Below the pieces are notes generated by a model. That model made no database searches, was not told the DNA's origin, and saw nothing but the letters and a program-made list of their open reading frames with translations. A DNA stretch of 57,551 nt from JBCDBD01 sp039184335 (GTDB taxonomy: Bacteria; Bacteroidota; Bacteroidia; Flavobacteriales; Flavobacteriaceae): NCBI GenBank assembly GCA_039184335.1, contig JBCDBD010000023.1, forward strand, positions 1 to 57,551, in the 5' to 3' direction. Positions 8,526-18,283 of this stretch are shown piece after piece (position 1 is the stretch's first letter; each line of letters begins with the position of its first letter). A program made the translations under genes and the position numbers.

Positions 8526-8726
8526 ATGGCAGTTTTAAAAGTTATCGAAGTATTGGCAAACTCTGACAAAAGCTGGGAAGAGGCGACGGAAAATGCAGTA
8601 GCACAAGCGGCAAAGTCCGTTAAAAACATTCGTTCTGTATATATCAACGAACAAAGTGCCATCGTAACTGATGGCAAGGTCAGCGAATATCGGGTAAATG
8701 TTAAAATCACCTTTGAAGTCAACTAA
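8526..8726 (+). CDS. Dodecin family flavin-binding protein
   Basis: A 66-residue protein that matches the whole dodecin fold: a beta strand (AVLKVIEVLANS), one helix (SWEEATENAVAQAAKSV) and two strands ending in YRVNVKITFEV. Dodecins form hollow dodecamers that store or buffer flavins. The segment after the helix (IRSVYINEQSAIV) contains a tyrosine where many dodecins carry the ligand-stacking tryptophan, so the ligand cannot be fixed by reading alone. The gene is followed by a terminator. Confidence 0.9.
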   Translation: MAVLKVIEVLANSDKSWEEATENAVAQAAKSVKNIRSVYINEQSAIVTDGKVSEYRVNVKITFEVN

Positions 8727-8746
8727 AGAGATCGCCCATACGTTTT

Positions 8747-8771
8747 GGCGTCCTTAGGGGGCGCTTTTTTT
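8747..8771 (+). terminator. Rho-independent terminator after dodecin
   Basis: A 6-bp stem (8748-8753 with 8759-8764, one T-G pair) is followed by seven T (8765-8771). It lies 21 bases past the dodecin stop. Confidence 0.75.
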
Positions 8772-8790
8772 ATGCTCTAATATTGAAATT

Positions 8791-10905
8791 ATGCAAAAGC
8801 TTGCAGCCATACTGATGATTTTGCTATTCTTATTGAATGGTTGTGCCCAAAAACAGGAAGAGATGAAACACAAGTATACCAATGCCCTAATTCACGAAAC
8901 CAGCCCTTACTTGTTACAACACGCCCACAATCCAGTAAATTGGGAAGCCTGGCACCCTGAAGTACTGCAACGGGCAAAGGACGAAAACAAACCCTTGCTC
9001 ATCAGTATCGGTTATGCAGCGTGTCATTGGTGCCATGTAATGGAAAGAGAATGCTTCGAAGATGAAGAGGCAGCGAAGTTCATGAATGAAAACTTTATCA
9101 ATATTAAAATAGATCGTGAAGAACGCCCTGATGTCGACCAAATCTATATGGATGCGATTCAAATGATGTCGGGCAATGGAGGTTGGCCCCTAAATATTGT
9201 GGCCTTGCCAGATGGACGTCCCTTTTGGGGCGCAACATACCTACCCAAAGAAAATTGGATAAAATCATTGGGGCAACTACACGAACTCTATCGCAATGAG
9301 CCTGAAAAAGTAATTGGTTACGCCAATGACCTATCACGGGGGATCAAGGCCATCAATTTGGTAGAGAACAAATCTGAGACCAACACCTATACCTTGGAGC
9401 AATTAAAGGTCTCCTTAGAAAACTGGGGCAATTATTTTGACACGTATTTGGGAGGGTACAAACGTGCCCCAAAATTTATGATGCCCAATAATCTCGATTT
9501 TTTGCTGCACTATGCCACATCACAGCAAGATGAAGCGGTTATGGCGTATGTCAACACTACCTTGACGCGTATGGCCTATGGGGGTATTTATGACCATATC
9601 GCCGGTGGCTTTGCACGATACGCTGTAGATACCAAATGGCATATTCCCCATTTTGAGAAGATGCTGTACGATAATGGGCAATTGGTGAGCCTATATGCCA
9701 AGGCCTATGCGGTGACCCAAAACAAACACTATAAAAATGCAGTAAAAGAAACCATCAATTTTGTCAATGAGGAACTCACCGATACCAGTGGAGGCTTTTA
9801 CTCATCACTCGATGCAGATAGCCTAGACGAAACTGGGGAACTTGAAGAAGGGGCCTATTATGTTTGGGCCAAACAACAATTGCAGCAGCTATTGCAAGAC
9901 GATTTTGGGCTTTTCAAAGATTACTATAGCATCAACCCCTATGGGCTTTGGGAAAATGACAAGTATGTATTGATACGTGACAAAACCGCAGAAGAAATTG
10001 CAAAAAAGCATAGTATCGACTTAGTGACGCTAGACCAAAAAATGAAAACTGCCAAACAGCTCTTGAAAAAAGCGAGAAGCAAAAGGGACAAACCGAGATT
10101 AGACAATAAAATTTTAACTTCATGGAACAGTTTAATGCTTACCGGTTTGGTCGATGCCTACCGCTATCTAGAGGATGAAACCTATTTAAAGCTTGCCTTA
10201 AAGAATGCGAAGTTCATTGAAAAACAGCTATTTAAAAATGATAAGGGTCTTTATCGCAACCATAAAAATGGAAAAAGCAGCATCAATGCTTTTTTGGACG
10301 ACTATGCCAACACTATCGAAGCTTTTATAGCGCTTTATGAGGTTACCTTTAATGAAAAGTGGATCAACCTTTCCCTACAGCTTACCGATTACGCTTTAGA
10401 ACACTTCTATGATAATGAAAGTGGTATGTTCTTTTACACCTCTGACAAAGACAATGCATTGATAAGAAGGACCATAGAAACCAACGATAATGTGATATCG
10501 GCATCAAACTCAGTGATGGCCAAAAATCTAATGAAGTTGCATAAATTATTCCCAGATAGGGCATTTGACAAAAAAGCGGACTTAATGCTTAAAAACGTAC
10601 AGGATAATTTTGAGCAAAATGGTCAAAGTTTCGCCAATTGGTTACATGTCGTACTTTACAAGAACCTTAATTTTTATGAAATAGCAGTAGTAGGCGATGA
10701 CCATCACCTGATAGGCAAAGAAATGGCCAAGCACTACTTGCCAAACAGTATATTGGTGGGAACAGAAAAAAACAGTGCCATTGAAGTACTACAAAATCGA
10801 TATAGCGAGGGGGAGACATTGGTCTATGTTTGTATCGAAGGAACCTGTAAGCTACCGGTTACTTCTGCCAATGCAGCATTAACCCAAATAAAATCTTTCG
10901 ATTAG
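8791..10905 (+). CDS. DUF255 thioredoxin-like / glycosidase-fold protein, predicted lipoprotein
   Basis: A 704-residue member of the YyaL/SPATA20 family. The family has an N-terminal thioredoxin-like domain (about 28-185) and a C-terminal six-hairpin (alpha/alpha) domain (about 210-700). The thioredoxin part has the motif CHWC (Cys 78 and 81) and the family signatures FEDEEAA, DREERPDVD and GGWPLN. The biochemical role of the family is not settled. The N-terminus here is a signal with a clear lipobox (LLNGC, Cys 18), so the mature protein should be lipid-anchored outside the cytoplasm. It lies after the dodecin terminator, so it probably has its own transcript. Confidence 0.85.
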   Translation: MQKLAAILMILLFLLNGCAQKQEEMKHKYTNALIHETSPYLLQHAHNPVNWEAWHPEVLQRAKDENKPLLISIGYAACHWCHVMERECFEDEEAAKFMNENFINIKIDREERPDVDQIYMDAIQMMSGNGGWPLNIVALPDGRPFWGATYLPKENWIKSLGQLHELYRNEPEKVIGYANDLSRGIKAINLVENKSETNTYTLEQLKVSLENWGNYFDTYLGGYKRAPKFMMPNNLDFLLHYATSQQDEAVMAYVNTTLTRMAYGGIYDHIAGGFARYAVDTKWHIPHFEKMLYDNGQLVSLYAKAYAVTQNKHYKNAVKETINFVNEELTDTSGGFYSSLDADSLDETGELEEGAYYVWAKQQLQQLLQDDFGLFKDYYSINPYGLWENDKYVLIRDKTAEEIAKKHSIDLVTLDQKMKTAKQLLKKARSKRDKPRLDNKILTSWNSLMLTGLVDAYRYLEDETYLKLALKNAKFIEKQLFKNDKGLYRNHKNGKSSINAFLDDYANTIEAFIALYEVTFNEKWINLSLQLTDYALEHFYDNESGMFFYTSDKDNALIRRTIETNDNVISASNSVMAKNLMKLHKLFPDRAFDKKADLMLKNVQDNFEQNGQSFANWLHVVLYKNLNFYEIAVVGDDHHLIGKEMAKHYLPNSILVGTEKNSAIEVLQNRYSEGETLVYVCIEGTCKLPVTSANAALTQIKSFD

Positions 10906-10926
10906 GTTAACAATTGTTTAATACCC

Positions 10927-10934
10927 TATATTTG
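10927..10934 (+). promoter_or_regulatory. Candidate -7 element for mscS-like gene
   Basis: TATATTTG is a full match to TAnnTTTG, about 46 bases before the ATG at 10981. No TTG lies at the standard spacing upstream, so the assignment is tentative. Confidence 0.4.
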
Positions 10935-10980
10935 GCATTACCCCAACCTTGTTTAGGTTTTCAACAAATAAACCCTATTT

Positions 10981-11802
10981 ATGGAAGAATTAAAAAATTA
11001 CCAACAGCACATTGACAGGGCCATGGATTGGTTGTGGAACATGTTGCCAAATCTTGTGTTGGCCATTGTTATTTTCATTGTTGGACTTTGGGTGGTTCGA
11101 TTCATCAATCGATTGGTACGCCGGTTCTTTGCAAAAAAGGATTATGATCCCACTTTAGAAACATTTCTGCAAAGTTTCATCAGTATTTCGTTAAAGATCA
11201 TACTTTTTGTACTCGTGGTCACCCAATTGGGTGTCAAGACTTCTTCATTGGTAGCTATGGTAGGTGCTGCAGGCCTTGCCATTGGGCTCGCCCTTCAGGG
11301 ATCCTTGGCCAATTTTGCCGGGGGAGTGCTTATTTTAGTGTTCAAACCCTTTAAGGTCGGAGACTGGATTTCAGCACAGGGTGTTGATGGGGCCGTAAAG
11401 GAAATCACGATATTCAATACAAAATTGAACACTTTCGGAAATCAAGTGGCCATTATCCCAAACGGGCAATTATCTAACGGCAATATTGTCAACTACAATG
11501 CCGAACCAATTCGACGGGACAATTTCTCGATCGGCATAGGGTATGGTTCGAACATCAAAAAAGCAAAAGACATTCTCTTACAGATCTGTGAAGCGAACGA
11601 TGACATTCTTAAGGATCCCGTACCTGAGGTTTATGTAGGGGAATTGGCCGATAGCTCAGTTAACCTCGTATTGCGTTTTTGGGCAAAGAACGAAGTCTTC
11701 TGGCCTGCTCACTTTTATGTTATTGAAACTTCAAAATTGCGGTTTGATGAGGCTGGCATTGAAATTCCTTTTCCGCAACGCGTGGTGCATACTGGCACCT
11801 AA
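10981..11802 (+). CDS. Small-conductance mechanosensitive channel (MscS family)
   Basis: A 273-residue inner-membrane channel that opens under membrane tension to release solutes after osmotic downshock. Three membrane helices are seen, at about 20-40, 65-85 and 90-120. The third is the pore helix with Ala/Gly packing (GAAGLAIGLALQGSLANFAGG is the conserved core). The cytoplasmic MscS beta domain follows (FKVGDWISAQGVDGAVKEI, IPNGQLSNGNIVNY). Length is close to that of E. coli MscS (286). Its last 4 bases overlap the end of tsaB on the opposite strand. Confidence 0.93.
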   Translation: MEELKNYQQHIDRAMDWLWNMLPNLVLAIVIFIVGLWVVRFINRLVRRFFAKKDYDPTLETFLQSFISISLKIILFVLVVTQLGVKTSSLVAMVGAAGLAIGLALQGSLANFAGGVLILVFKPFKVGDWISAQGVDGAVKEITIFNTKLNTFGNQVAIIPNGQLSNGNIVNYNAEPIRRDNFSIGIGYGSNIKKAKDILLQICEANDDILKDPVPEVYVGELADSSVNLVLRFWAKNEVFWPAHFYVIETSKLRFDEAGIEIPFPQRVVHTGT

Positions 11803-12473
11803 TTTCTTTTCTTTTGAAGAACAAAATCCTTTAGATAATAGGGCTCAAAATAAGCTACATCTTCAAAATCGTCAGTTTTGAACCTCTCATGGGACAGCTT
11901 TGCCATTTCACGAGCTGAGGGTATTATTTCCCCATTAAAATTAAAATTGGGATGTTGTAATATGGCCTTGCATTTTTCAGCACCGTCACCAACGATATAT
12001 ACCTGCTGTTTTATGGCAAATTCATTGAATGATGATGCATTGATAATCTCTGCCCTGGTCGCTCTAATTGCGGTGTAGGCATTGTCGTAAACACAAGAAT
12101 ATACCTCCATACGCCTCGCATCCAACACGGGGATGATAACCATGTCTTTGGTTGTTTTCACTTGATGTGCCATACTCTCTAGGGTCGGTACCGAAATCAA
12201 AGGTATATCCAATGAAAAACAAAATCCCTTTGCTGCCGATACCCCAATACGCAACCCTGTATAGGAGCCCGGGCCTTTGCTTACCGCTATGGCATCCAAT
12301 TCAGAGAATGAAAAAGAAGCCTCACGCAAGGCTTCTTCTATAAATAGATGTAGTTTTTCTGAATGGGAATAGGTAGCCGAATTCTCTTCAACAAGAGCAG
12401 CGACCGCCCCATCAACACCGATGCTCACCGAACAGTTGGTAGTTGCAGTCTCTATATTGAGAATTTGGGCCAT
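11799..12473 (-). CDS. tsaB: tRNA threonylcarbamoyladenosine biosynthesis protein TsaB
   Basis: A 224-residue ASKHA-fold protein that dimerises with TsaD in the complex that makes t6A37 on ANN-decoding tRNAs. Family motifs are the start ILNIETATTNCSVSI, then AVSKGPGSYTGLRIGVSAAKG in the middle, then SVPTLESMA. TsaB lacks the TsaD metal site, as expected. The gene begins 17 bases after the TolC-like gene and is probably the last gene of the export operon. Its 3' end overlaps the convergent mscS-like gene by 4 bases. No terminator is visible between them. Confidence 0.93.
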   Translation of the reverse strand: MAQILNIETATTNCSVSIGVDGAVAALVEENSATYSHSEKLHLFIEEALREASFSFSELDAIAVSKGPGSYTGLRIGVSAAKGFCFSLDIPLISVPTLESMAHQVKTTKDMVIIPVLDARRMEVYSCVYDNAYTAIRATRAEIINASSFNEFAIKQQVYIVGDGAEKCKAILQHPNFNFNGEIIPSAREMAKLSHERFKTDDFEDVAYFEPYYLKDFVLQKKRN

Positions 12474-12489
12474 AAGGCCACAAAGATAC

Positions 12490-13875
12490 CTAGTTTAATG
12501 CAATTGGAATTCCAAAATAGAACTCCAATATCTTCAGCCTGAAGATATAATCGTATTTTGTACGTATCACGTCAGCTTCTGCATTGTCTACACGTGACTG
12601 CGCCTGGCTAAAATCAAATGCGTTCATCAAGCCCACCTCAAAGCGGTCTTTGGCATATTGGTATGCAACCCTTCTTGCCTCCAATGTCTTCTCAGCTGCC
12701 ACATAGGCTTTGTAAAAGGTGTTGACATCCACATAGGCCTGGTTGACTGTATTTTCCAGATCCAACTTGTCTTGTTCCAATTGCAACTTTGCCTGTTCAA
12801 CACTTATTTTTGAACGCCTGATACCATTTCTAGTAGTCCATCCATTAAAAACAGGAACATTCAACTGAAAACCATAGGATATTCCATCATTTTGCCATAA
12901 CTGATCAATAAATTCAGTTCTAAAAAGAACGGGAAGATTGGTTACGGGATCGATAACGGTCTGACCATCTTCGTCTGTCAACAATTCAAATTGATCACTA
13001 TAAAAGGTATTGTATTGAAAAAAAGCGCTCAGTGTAGGATAGGTTGCCCCCTTCGAGATCTGCAGGTCTTTTTTGGCCAGTTCTACATTGTATTCTGAAA
13101 ACTTTATGTCATTTCGAAAGGTCAATGCTTTATCAAAAATCACCTTTGGTGAATTTTTTAAAATATCAGAGATCGGTATGTCATACGACTCTTCGGCAAT
13201 GTCAAAATTTTCATAATCGGTAATCTGCAGCAGTTGGGCCAAATTGATTATGGAAATGAGTACCGAACTCTCCCCATTTACAATTTGCTGTTCTTGGTTG
13301 GCAGCGGTCGCCTCAATCTCCAAGAGGTCGCCCCTTGGCGACACGCCGGATTCCACCAACTCTTTGGTGCGCTTCAAATCTTGTTCTGTAACCGCATACT
13401 GCGCACGAAACACTTTTAAGGATTCTTTGTTCGAAAGTACCTGAAGATAGGCATTGGCCACATTGAGACGGATATCATCTTTTAAATCATCCAATCGATA
13501 TTGGTTGGCAATGGCATTCAATTTTGCTCTATTGAGTCTTTGAATATTCTGCAAACCATCAAATAATACGACATTGGTCGATAAACTTGGCGATACTGAT
13601 AAAATAGTACCCGGTACCCGAAGGTTGGTTTGGGGATCCAATACAAGACCTGTACTCTCTGAAACACTGGTCGATCCATTAAAATCAGGCAAAAAAGCTC
13701 CTATCGCATCCAATCTATCGATCTTCGCATTTTCAAGGTCCAACTCAAACTGTTCAATGCTGATGTTATTTTCAACAGCGTAGGTTACACACTCTTCCAA
13801 TGTCCATTTTTTCATCTGTGCCCCTGCTGAAAAAATGGCACAAAGAAGTACTAAGGTTGAAATTATTGGTCTCAT
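12490..13875 (-). CDS. TolC-family outer-membrane efflux protein
   Basis: Starting at the ATG at 13875 the protein has 461 residues. The signal peptide ends at FSAGA|QMKKW. The frame can be extended to 13905, but the added residues break the signal peptide. The body has two OEP repeats with long Ala/Gln/Leu-rich helices, typical of the trimeric TolC tunnel across the outer membrane. Conserved pieces include WTLEECVTYAVENN near the start and FEVGLMNAFDFSQAQ near the end. It follows the MacA-like adaptor by 13 bases. In this operon it should form the exit duct for the four MacB-like permeases. Substrate unknown. Confidence 0.9.
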   Translation of the reverse strand: MRPIISTLVLLCAIFSAGAQMKKWTLEECVTYAVENNISIEQFELDLENAKIDRLDAIGAFLPDFNGSTSVSESTGLVLDPQTNLRVPGTILSVSPSLSTNVVLFDGLQNIQRLNRAKLNAIANQYRLDDLKDDIRLNVANAYLQVLSNKESLKVFRAQYAVTEQDLKRTKELVESGVSPRGDLLEIEATAANQEQQIVNGESSVLISIINLAQLLQITDYENFDIAEESYDIPISDILKNSPKVIFDKALTFRNDIKFSEYNVELAKKDLQISKGATYPTLSAFFQYNTFYSDQFELLTDEDGQTVIDPVTNLPVLFRTEFIDQLWQNDGISYGFQLNVPVFNGWTTRNGIRRSKISVEQAKLQLEQDKLDLENTVNQAYVDVNTFYKAYVAAEKTLEARRVAYQYAKDRFEVGLMNAFDFSQAQSRVDNAEADVIRTKYDYIFRLKILEFYFGIPIALN

Positions 13876-13918
13876 TCGTTTTTTGATTGTATTTATACTT
13901 AGCAAGGTCTCCGATCAA

Positions 13919-15055
13919 TTAGTTACCCCGTTCGATTTGTTTTTTATCCGATTCTTGTTTGATTGGTTCTGTTTTATTCCATTGTTTTACCTCTTCATCT
14001 TGTGTTAACCCAGAAACAATTTCCACATTGATTCCATCAGAAATACCAACTTCGATATCCCTTCGCTCAAATTTCTGTTCTCCTATTTCAATCTCAACGT
14101 AAGGCTTATTGGTATCTTTATCAAATTGCAATAGTGCTTCGGGGATTACCAGAATGCTGTCTTTTTTCTCCAAGGTAAGGGAGGCGTTGGCACTATACCC
14201 TGCACGAATGAGAATTCCATCATTAACCTCCACATCACCTTCTATTTTAAATTGAACAGCTCCTGATTCCTCAACTCCCTTAGGAGCTATAAACTTTAAT
14301 TTGGCATCCATTTCTTGGTCAGCTACGGCACCTAAAGTAATTTTTAGGGGCATGCCCACCTCCAATTTTCCTACTTCACCCTCATCTACCTTTCCTTCGA
14401 AAATCATCTTACCCAAATCTGCTATAGATGCAATCGTGGTACCATCATTAAAGTTGTTGCTTTGAATGACCTGGTCGCCCTCTTCGACAGGTATTTCCAA
14501 AATAGTACCATCAACCGTTGCCCTGATATTTGTATTGGCACTGGAAGAGCCCCCCGCTGACCCTCTTAAGATGATCTGGTAGTCATTCTGGGCGTTTTCA
14601 AGTTCGAGTTTGGCTTGGTTATAGGCCAACTCTATATTCTGAAAATCTTGGGCGGAAACCACCCCTCTTTCAAATAGTGCCTTGTTTCTATTGAAATCCA
14701 ACTGTGCATTGCCCAAAGCTACTTTGGCATTGTTCACCCGCCCCCGGGCTTGGTATAGCGATTGTTCGTTCGGCACTACTTTGATTACCGCTATGAGATC
14801 GCCAGCGTTGACCTCAACCCCTTCTTCAACAAAAATCTTATCGATAATTCCTGTAATTTGCGGTTTGATCTCAACCTCTTCTTCAGGGATTACCTTTCCA
14901 GTTGCCACGGTTTTCTTTTCAATACTGGAAATAAAAGCATTATGGGTTTCATACTCCGTAATTGAAGTACTATTACTTTTAACAAAAAATGACGCCGCCC
15001 AAAGTACTCCTAGGACTAAAATTCCAATAAGGGTCCATTTAACGTATTTGTTCAT
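13919..15055 (-). CDS. MacA/HlyD-type periplasmic adaptor protein (copy 2)
   Basis: A 378-residue membrane-fusion protein with one N-terminal membrane helix (WTLIGILVLGVLWAASFFV). It has a lipoyl-like half (EIKPQITGIIDKIFVEEG), an alpha-helical hairpin (about 95-160), the second lipoyl half (TVDGTILEIPVEEGDQV), and beta-barrel domains (IFEGKVDEGEVGKL and after). Such adaptors link an inner-membrane ABC transporter to TolC. It is a clear paralog of the adaptor at 18374-19486: both share VIPNEQ-type and FNDGTTIASIAD stretches. It lies between a permease pair and the TolC gene, spaced by 34 and 13 bases. Confidence 0.92.
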   Translation of the reverse strand: MNKYVKWTLIGILVLGVLWAASFFVKSNSTSITEYETHNAFISSIEKKTVATGKVIPEEEVEIKPQITGIIDKIFVEEGVEVNAGDLIAVIKVVPNEQSLYQARGRVNNAKVALGNAQLDFNRNKALFERGVVSAQDFQNIELAYNQAKLELENAQNDYQIILRGSAGGSSSANTNIRATVDGTILEIPVEEGDQVIQSNNFNDGTTIASIADLGKMIFEGKVDEGEVGKLEVGMPLKITLGAVADQEMDAKLKFIAPKGVEESGAVQFKIEGDVEVNDGILIRAGYSANASLTLEKKDSILVIPEALLQFDKDTNKPYVEIEIGEQKFERRDIEVGISDGINVEIVSGLTQDEEVKQWNKTEPIKQESDKKQIERGN

Positions 15056-15089
15056 CGTGTTCGATTATTTAGATTTTATTTTTTTACTT

Positions 15090-16352
15090 TTATTCTTCTC
15101 GTAGCGCATCTATCGGTCGAATGCTTACTGCCCGTTGTGCTGGTATTAATCCAATCAATATTCCTAAAACTACCATAAGTAGCATCGCACCCAATACGAA
15201 AGGTATGGGAACCGTCGGATTCGTATATGGAAAGTCACCCCCTTGGGTAAAGGAGTCTATTAATTTCAATGTGCCAGCCCCTAGGATGATGCCTACGATA
15301 CCGGCCAAAAGGGTCAATGCCAAAGCCTCTAATATAATTTGGTTTCTGATCTCAGCTGGTGTGGCCCCCATGGCCCTTCGAACTCCCAGTTCCTTGGTCC
15401 GTTCCTTAACTGAGATCAGCAAGATATTGCCGATTCCGATGACCCCAGCAAGGATTGTGGCAATTCCAACAATCAACGAGAGAAAGGTCAACCCTTCTGC
15501 AAAACCAAAAATCTGTTTGAAAATTTCACCCAAATTGAATGATCCGATTGCTTTTTCATCCTCCGGATGAATATTATGCAATTGTCGCAATGCCGCCTTT
15601 ACATCTTTTTCAGCCTGTACGACATCAACTGAATCATAGGCGGCAATTGTGAACCAAGCCACAAAATCTCCAGTATTATACAATTTGCGATACGTAGTAA
15701 ATGGGATAAAGATATCACTGTTATTGTCCATGGGACCTCCTCCGGTGAATTTATGGACACCGACTACTTGAAAGTTGATACCATCTATATTGATATAACC
15801 CCCTAACGGATTTTCATCTTCCCCAAACAACTCTGTTTGTGTACGCTCGCCTATCACACATACTTTACGTGCCTGATCGATATCATCTTGATTGATAAAC
15901 CGACCTCCATCATAAATCTTTTTGGTAGCTATTTTGGTAAACTCTGGAAAATCACCAAAAACTGAATAATTGCCTGACTTCGAACCTCGCTTGATTTCAC
16001 CTGGACTTGAACCAAAAATTCCGCGGACGTTTCTTGGTGCAATGGCCATTATTTCTGGAATCCGTTTTTTTAAGACATCGGCATCGGAAAGTTTTAATTG
16101 GATTCGACGTCCTGTTTTAAATCCTCCGTAGGGCTTACTTGTATTTTGGGCCCAGACAAACATACTGTTTCGGGCTACATTCTTAAATTCTCTTTCAAAA
16201 CCATTATCCAGACCCTTTGAAGCTCCAGAGAGTCCGATAAAGATATATATTCCAATAAAGACCCCAACCATGGTCAACAAGGTCCGCAATCTGTTCTTAC
16301 GAATTGATTGAAAAATTTCTACCCAAGTATCCCGATCAAATAACTGTCTCAT
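15090..16352 (-). CDS. MacB-like ABC transporter permease (FtsX domain), copy 4
   Basis: A 420-residue inner-membrane permease of the MacB/FtsX type, without its own ATPase domain. It has one N-terminal helix (about 20-42), a large MacB-type periplasmic domain (about 45-270), and three C-terminal helices. The conserved coupling segment is VKERTKELGVRRAMGATPAEIRN. The ending is QRAVSIRPIDALREE, typical for the family. Together with the permease directly upstream (1 base apart) it should form a heterodimer. Full length, no missing part seen. Confidence 0.92.
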   Translation of the reverse strand: MRQLFDRDTWVEIFQSIRKNRLRTLLTMVGVFIGIYIFIGLSGASKGLDNGFEREFKNVARNSMFVWAQNTSKPYGGFKTGRRIQLKLSDADVLKKRIPEIMAIAPRNVRGIFGSSPGEIKRGSKSGNYSVFGDFPEFTKIATKKIYDGGRFINQDDIDQARKVCVIGERTQTELFGEDENPLGGYINIDGINFQVVGVHKFTGGGPMDNNSDIFIPFTTYRKLYNTGDFVAWFTIAAYDSVDVVQAEKDVKAALRQLHNIHPEDEKAIGSFNLGEIFKQIFGFAEGLTFLSLIVGIATILAGVIGIGNILLISVKERTKELGVRRAMGATPAEIRNQIILEALALTLLAGIVGIILGAGTLKLIDSFTQGGDFPYTNPTVPIPFVLGAMLLMVVLGILIGLIPAQRAVSIRPIDALREE

Positions 16353-16353
16353 T

Positions 16354-17589
16354 TTACTCGTCTCTTAACGCCACAATGGGCTTTATACCGGCGGCTCTTT
16401 TCGCAGGCACAAAAGCTGCAATGGCCCCACATACGACCAATAAAATAGTAACAAAAATCGCCAGCCCGGTATTAATGCCCGGTTTGGTTATAAAATAGCT
16501 TTCCTCCAAAAATTCGCCAGAAATGGCATTCAGTACCACGACCCCAATCAACATCCCTAAAAATCCAAAAATAGCCGTAATAAAAATGGATTCGAACATG
16601 ATGGTATTGGTTATACTTCTTGGTGTGGCCCCCAAAGCCTTACGAATACCTATTTCCTTGGTGCGTTCTTTAACAACAAATAACATGATGTTACTGATAC
16701 CGATAACTCCAGAGATAATGACCGCAAATGCAATAGCTGATATGATAATTTGCAGTACACCCGCAAACTGTTGGTTCTTTTTAAGTTCATCCGCTAAATT
16801 GATGACATCAAAACCTCTACGATCGTCAGGACTTACTACCTTTCGCTGTTTTAAATAGGAAACCAATTTGGTTTGAAACTGCATAGCTCCTTGATGACCC
16901 AATTCTTCCCTGAAAGCAACAATCAAATCATCAAATTCTTCCTCATTGCCCTCTAAAAGCTGTCTCGTGGTATACGGAATGTAAATAAATCGCTCTTCAT
17001 TATCCCCCCCTTCATCCTGAAACACGCCCACCACTTTAAATGCACTTCCGTCCACATCTATTATTTGACCCATTGCATCTTCCCCCTCAAACAGGTCTAT
17101 CTCGACCATTCTACCTATGACCGCATATTTTGTACGTTCGGCAAGATCCTTATTATTGATATACCTTCCTCGCATCATCAAGCTGTTTTCAGCGGTTAGA
17201 TGGCCAGGGGCTACCCCACGGGTATAATAAAAATCTGAATTTTTGCCATAAGTGATCAGGTTTCTTCTTGAGATCCGGGGAGTGAGATAATCAAGCATGG
17301 GGGCAAAGTCTTTCTCTATCGCAGCTAAATCGCTGTTATCAAATTCAATTTTACGTTTTGCCTTGTACCCCCCATAAGGCAAACTGGTTTGGGTGGCTTC
17401 CATGATGATCAAGTTGTTTGCATTTTCACCAAAGAACGCGTCGAATGTATTGTTCAGACCGTTGCCCATACCGAAAAGGGTCACAAAAATGAAAATACCC
17501 AATGCAACGGTAAATCCAGTCAGGAAGGTCCTTAATTTATTTTTTCCTATTGCTTCAAATATTTCCTTCCAAGTATCCCTACTGAACAT
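16354..17589 (-). CDS. MacB-like ABC transporter permease (FtsX domain), copy 3
   Basis: A 411-residue MacB-type permease with the same plan: one N-terminal helix, a periplasmic domain, and three C-terminal helices. The coupling motif is VKERTKEIGIRKALGATPRSI, and it ends KRAAGIKPIVALRDE. Its start lies inside the end of the ATPase gene (11-base overlap), so the ATPase and this permease are translationally coupled. It is probably paired with the permease at 15090-16352. The cargo cannot be told from the sequence. Confidence 0.92.
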   Translation of the reverse strand: MFSRDTWKEIFEAIGKNKLRTFLTGFTVALGIFIFVTLFGMGNGLNNTFDAFFGENANNLIIMEATQTSLPYGGYKAKRKIEFDNSDLAAIEKDFAPMLDYLTPRISRRNLITYGKNSDFYYTRGVAPGHLTAENSLMMRGRYINNKDLAERTKYAVIGRMVEIDLFEGEDAMGQIIDVDGSAFKVVGVFQDEGGDNEERFIYIPYTTRQLLEGNEEEFDDLIVAFREELGHQGAMQFQTKLVSYLKQRKVVSPDDRRGFDVINLADELKKNQQFAGVLQIIISAIAFAVIISGVIGISNIMLFVVKERTKEIGIRKALGATPRSITNTIMFESIFITAIFGFLGMLIGVVVLNAISGEFLEESYFITKPGINTGLAIFVTILLVVCGAIAAFVPAKRAAGIKPIVALRDE

Positions 17590-18283
17590 ATGAATTTGCT
17601 CTTACTTGATCAACTTTTTTATCTTCAACAATGACTCCATCCTTCAAATGGACGATACGTTTGCACATATGGGCAATGTCTTCTTCATGGGTCACTACCA
17701 AAATCGTATTGCCCTCATCATTGATCTTTTGAATCAGTTCCATTACCTCATATGAAGTTTTGCTGTCCAAAGCACCAGTGGGCTCATCTGCCAATAACAC
17801 TTTTGGCTCTGCGGCCATCGCCCTGGCTATGGCAACCCTTTGCTTCTGCCCACCCGAAAGCTCCGATGGCAGATGCGTGGCCCACTCTTTCAGGCCAACC
17901 TTATCTAAATAGTTTAGTGCCTTTTCTTGCCGTTCTTTACGGCCGACCCTTTGATAATATAATGGTAGCGCTACGTTTTCAAGTGCGTTCTTATAATTGA
18001 TAAGGTTAAAGGACTGGAATACAAACCCCAAGAACTTATTGCGATATTGGGCCGCCTTGGTCTCGCTCAGGTTTTTTATGGTAACACCGTCCAATGTATA
18101 CTTTCCTGAATCTGCCTCATCCAGCATTCCAAGTATGTTCAACAAAGTGGATTTTCCAGAACCTGAAGATCCCATAATTGCAACGAGTTCACCAGCTTCA
18201 ACTGAAAAGTCAATCCCCTTGAGCACGTGAAGGGAATTGCTACCCATTTTATAGGATTTATGAAGACCTTTGATTTCTATCAT
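17579..18283 (-). CDS. MacB/LolD-type ABC transporter ATPase
   Basis: A 234-residue ATP-binding subunit that drives the adjacent permeases. Walker A is GSSGSGKST (about 38-46), the signature is LSGGQKQRVAIARA, Walker B is VLLADEPTGALD, and the H-loop is VVTHEEDIA. It is the only ATPase gene among nine clustered export genes. The gene is preceded by 90 bases separating it from the upstream adaptor gene and overlaps the next permease by 11 bases. It is most like the LolD/MacB branch. Inference: it may serve all four permeases. Confidence 0.95.
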   Translation of the reverse strand: MIEIKGLHKSYKMGSNSLHVLKGIDFSVEAGELVAIMGSSGSGKSTLLNILGMLDEADSGKYTLDGVTIKNLSETKAAQYRNKFLGFVFQSFNLINYKNALENVALPLYYQRVGRKERQEKALNYLDKVGLKEWATHLPSELSGGQKQRVAIARAMAAEPKVLLADEPTGALDSKTSYEVMELIQKINDEGNTILVVTHEEDIAHMCKRIVHLKDGVIVEDKKVDQVRANSYVQ

